Origin: a virus
IMG/VR virus record: IMGVR_UViG_3300027779_000011
Coordinates: 94,717-158,716 of that record
Length of the DNA stretch: 64,000 nt
Reading direction: 5' to 3' (one strand)
Below, one piece after another: positions 63,988 to 64,000 of this stretch (within the stretch, counting starts at the first letter, position 1; each line of letters opens with the position of its first letter). The notes below the pieces were generated by a model that saw only the letters and a program-made list of their open reading frames with translations, did not search any database and was not told where the DNA came from. Both the position numbers and the translations under genes were made by a program.

Positions 63988-64000
63988 ATGTTTCTGTTAA

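Overview
The window is a contiguous piece of a large tailed dsDNA bacteriophage genome (Caudoviricetes). Evidence: HK97-type major capsid protein, portal, large terminase, a prohead-protease/scaffold-like protein and fibre-like proteins, together with a near-complete phage DNA replication and recombination set. Every supported gene is on the + strand. Genes are packed with TAATG, ATGA or few-base junctions. The sequence is AT-rich and uses AGA/AGG arginine codons almost everywhere, and TAA, TAG and TGA all serve as stops (standard code). The host cannot be named from the sequence. The amount of replication machinery suggests a big, fairly autonomous, possibly myovirus-like phage. No tRNA, rRNA, IS element, integrase or CRISPR array was seen, and no gene-free stretch exceeds about 170 bases.

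Layout. (1) 1-3071: the end of a fibre-like structural gene with YadA-head-like repeats. (2) 3.1-8.9 kb: a tightly overlapping cluster with an FtsK/SpoIIIE translocase, the zinc-binding half of a DnaG primase, and SbcD and SbcC (Mre11/Rad50). (3) 8.9-20.4 kb: a chitobiase-C-like structural protein, a Cas4/RecB-type Fe-S nuclease, a sigma factor with an inserted zinc ribbon, an unknown 478-aa protein, and a 2385-aa giant protein with cysteine clusters. (4) 20.4-31.2 kb: a fatty-acid-hydroxylase-like membrane protein, DnaE polymerase, zinc-ribbon proteins, a possible UvsY-like mediator, SSB, RuvC, GroEL, RecA, the Toprim half of the primase, and a sigma-region-4-like regulator. (5) 31.2-60.7 kb: the head and packaging module. 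It holds a small-terminase candidate, large terminase, portal, protease/scaffold, decoration-like proteins and major capsid protein. Between them lie a tRNA nucleotidyltransferase-like enzyme, a CX5R phosphatase, a degenerate methyltransferase/YHS/DUF192 fusion and many unknown virion-region proteins. (6) 60.7-64 kb: small zinc-finger and DUF5659-like proteins, then a fibre-like protein behind a repeat-rich leader.

How it fits together. DnaE, the split primase, SSB, RecA, RuvC, SbcCD, the Fe-S nuclease and the FtsK translocase would supply recombination-linked replication. The sigma factor and the HTH protein would direct timed transcription; a GTATAATTAAGA element recurs just upstream of starts. 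GroEL would help fold virion proteins, and the protease, scaffold, terminase and portal would build and fill the head. The most intriguing unexplained pattern is a ~20-residue helix-hinge-helix motif repeated in at least six otherwise unrelated head-module proteins, which could be a shared docking or targeting tag. Family names rest on motifs read by eye; no database search was run.
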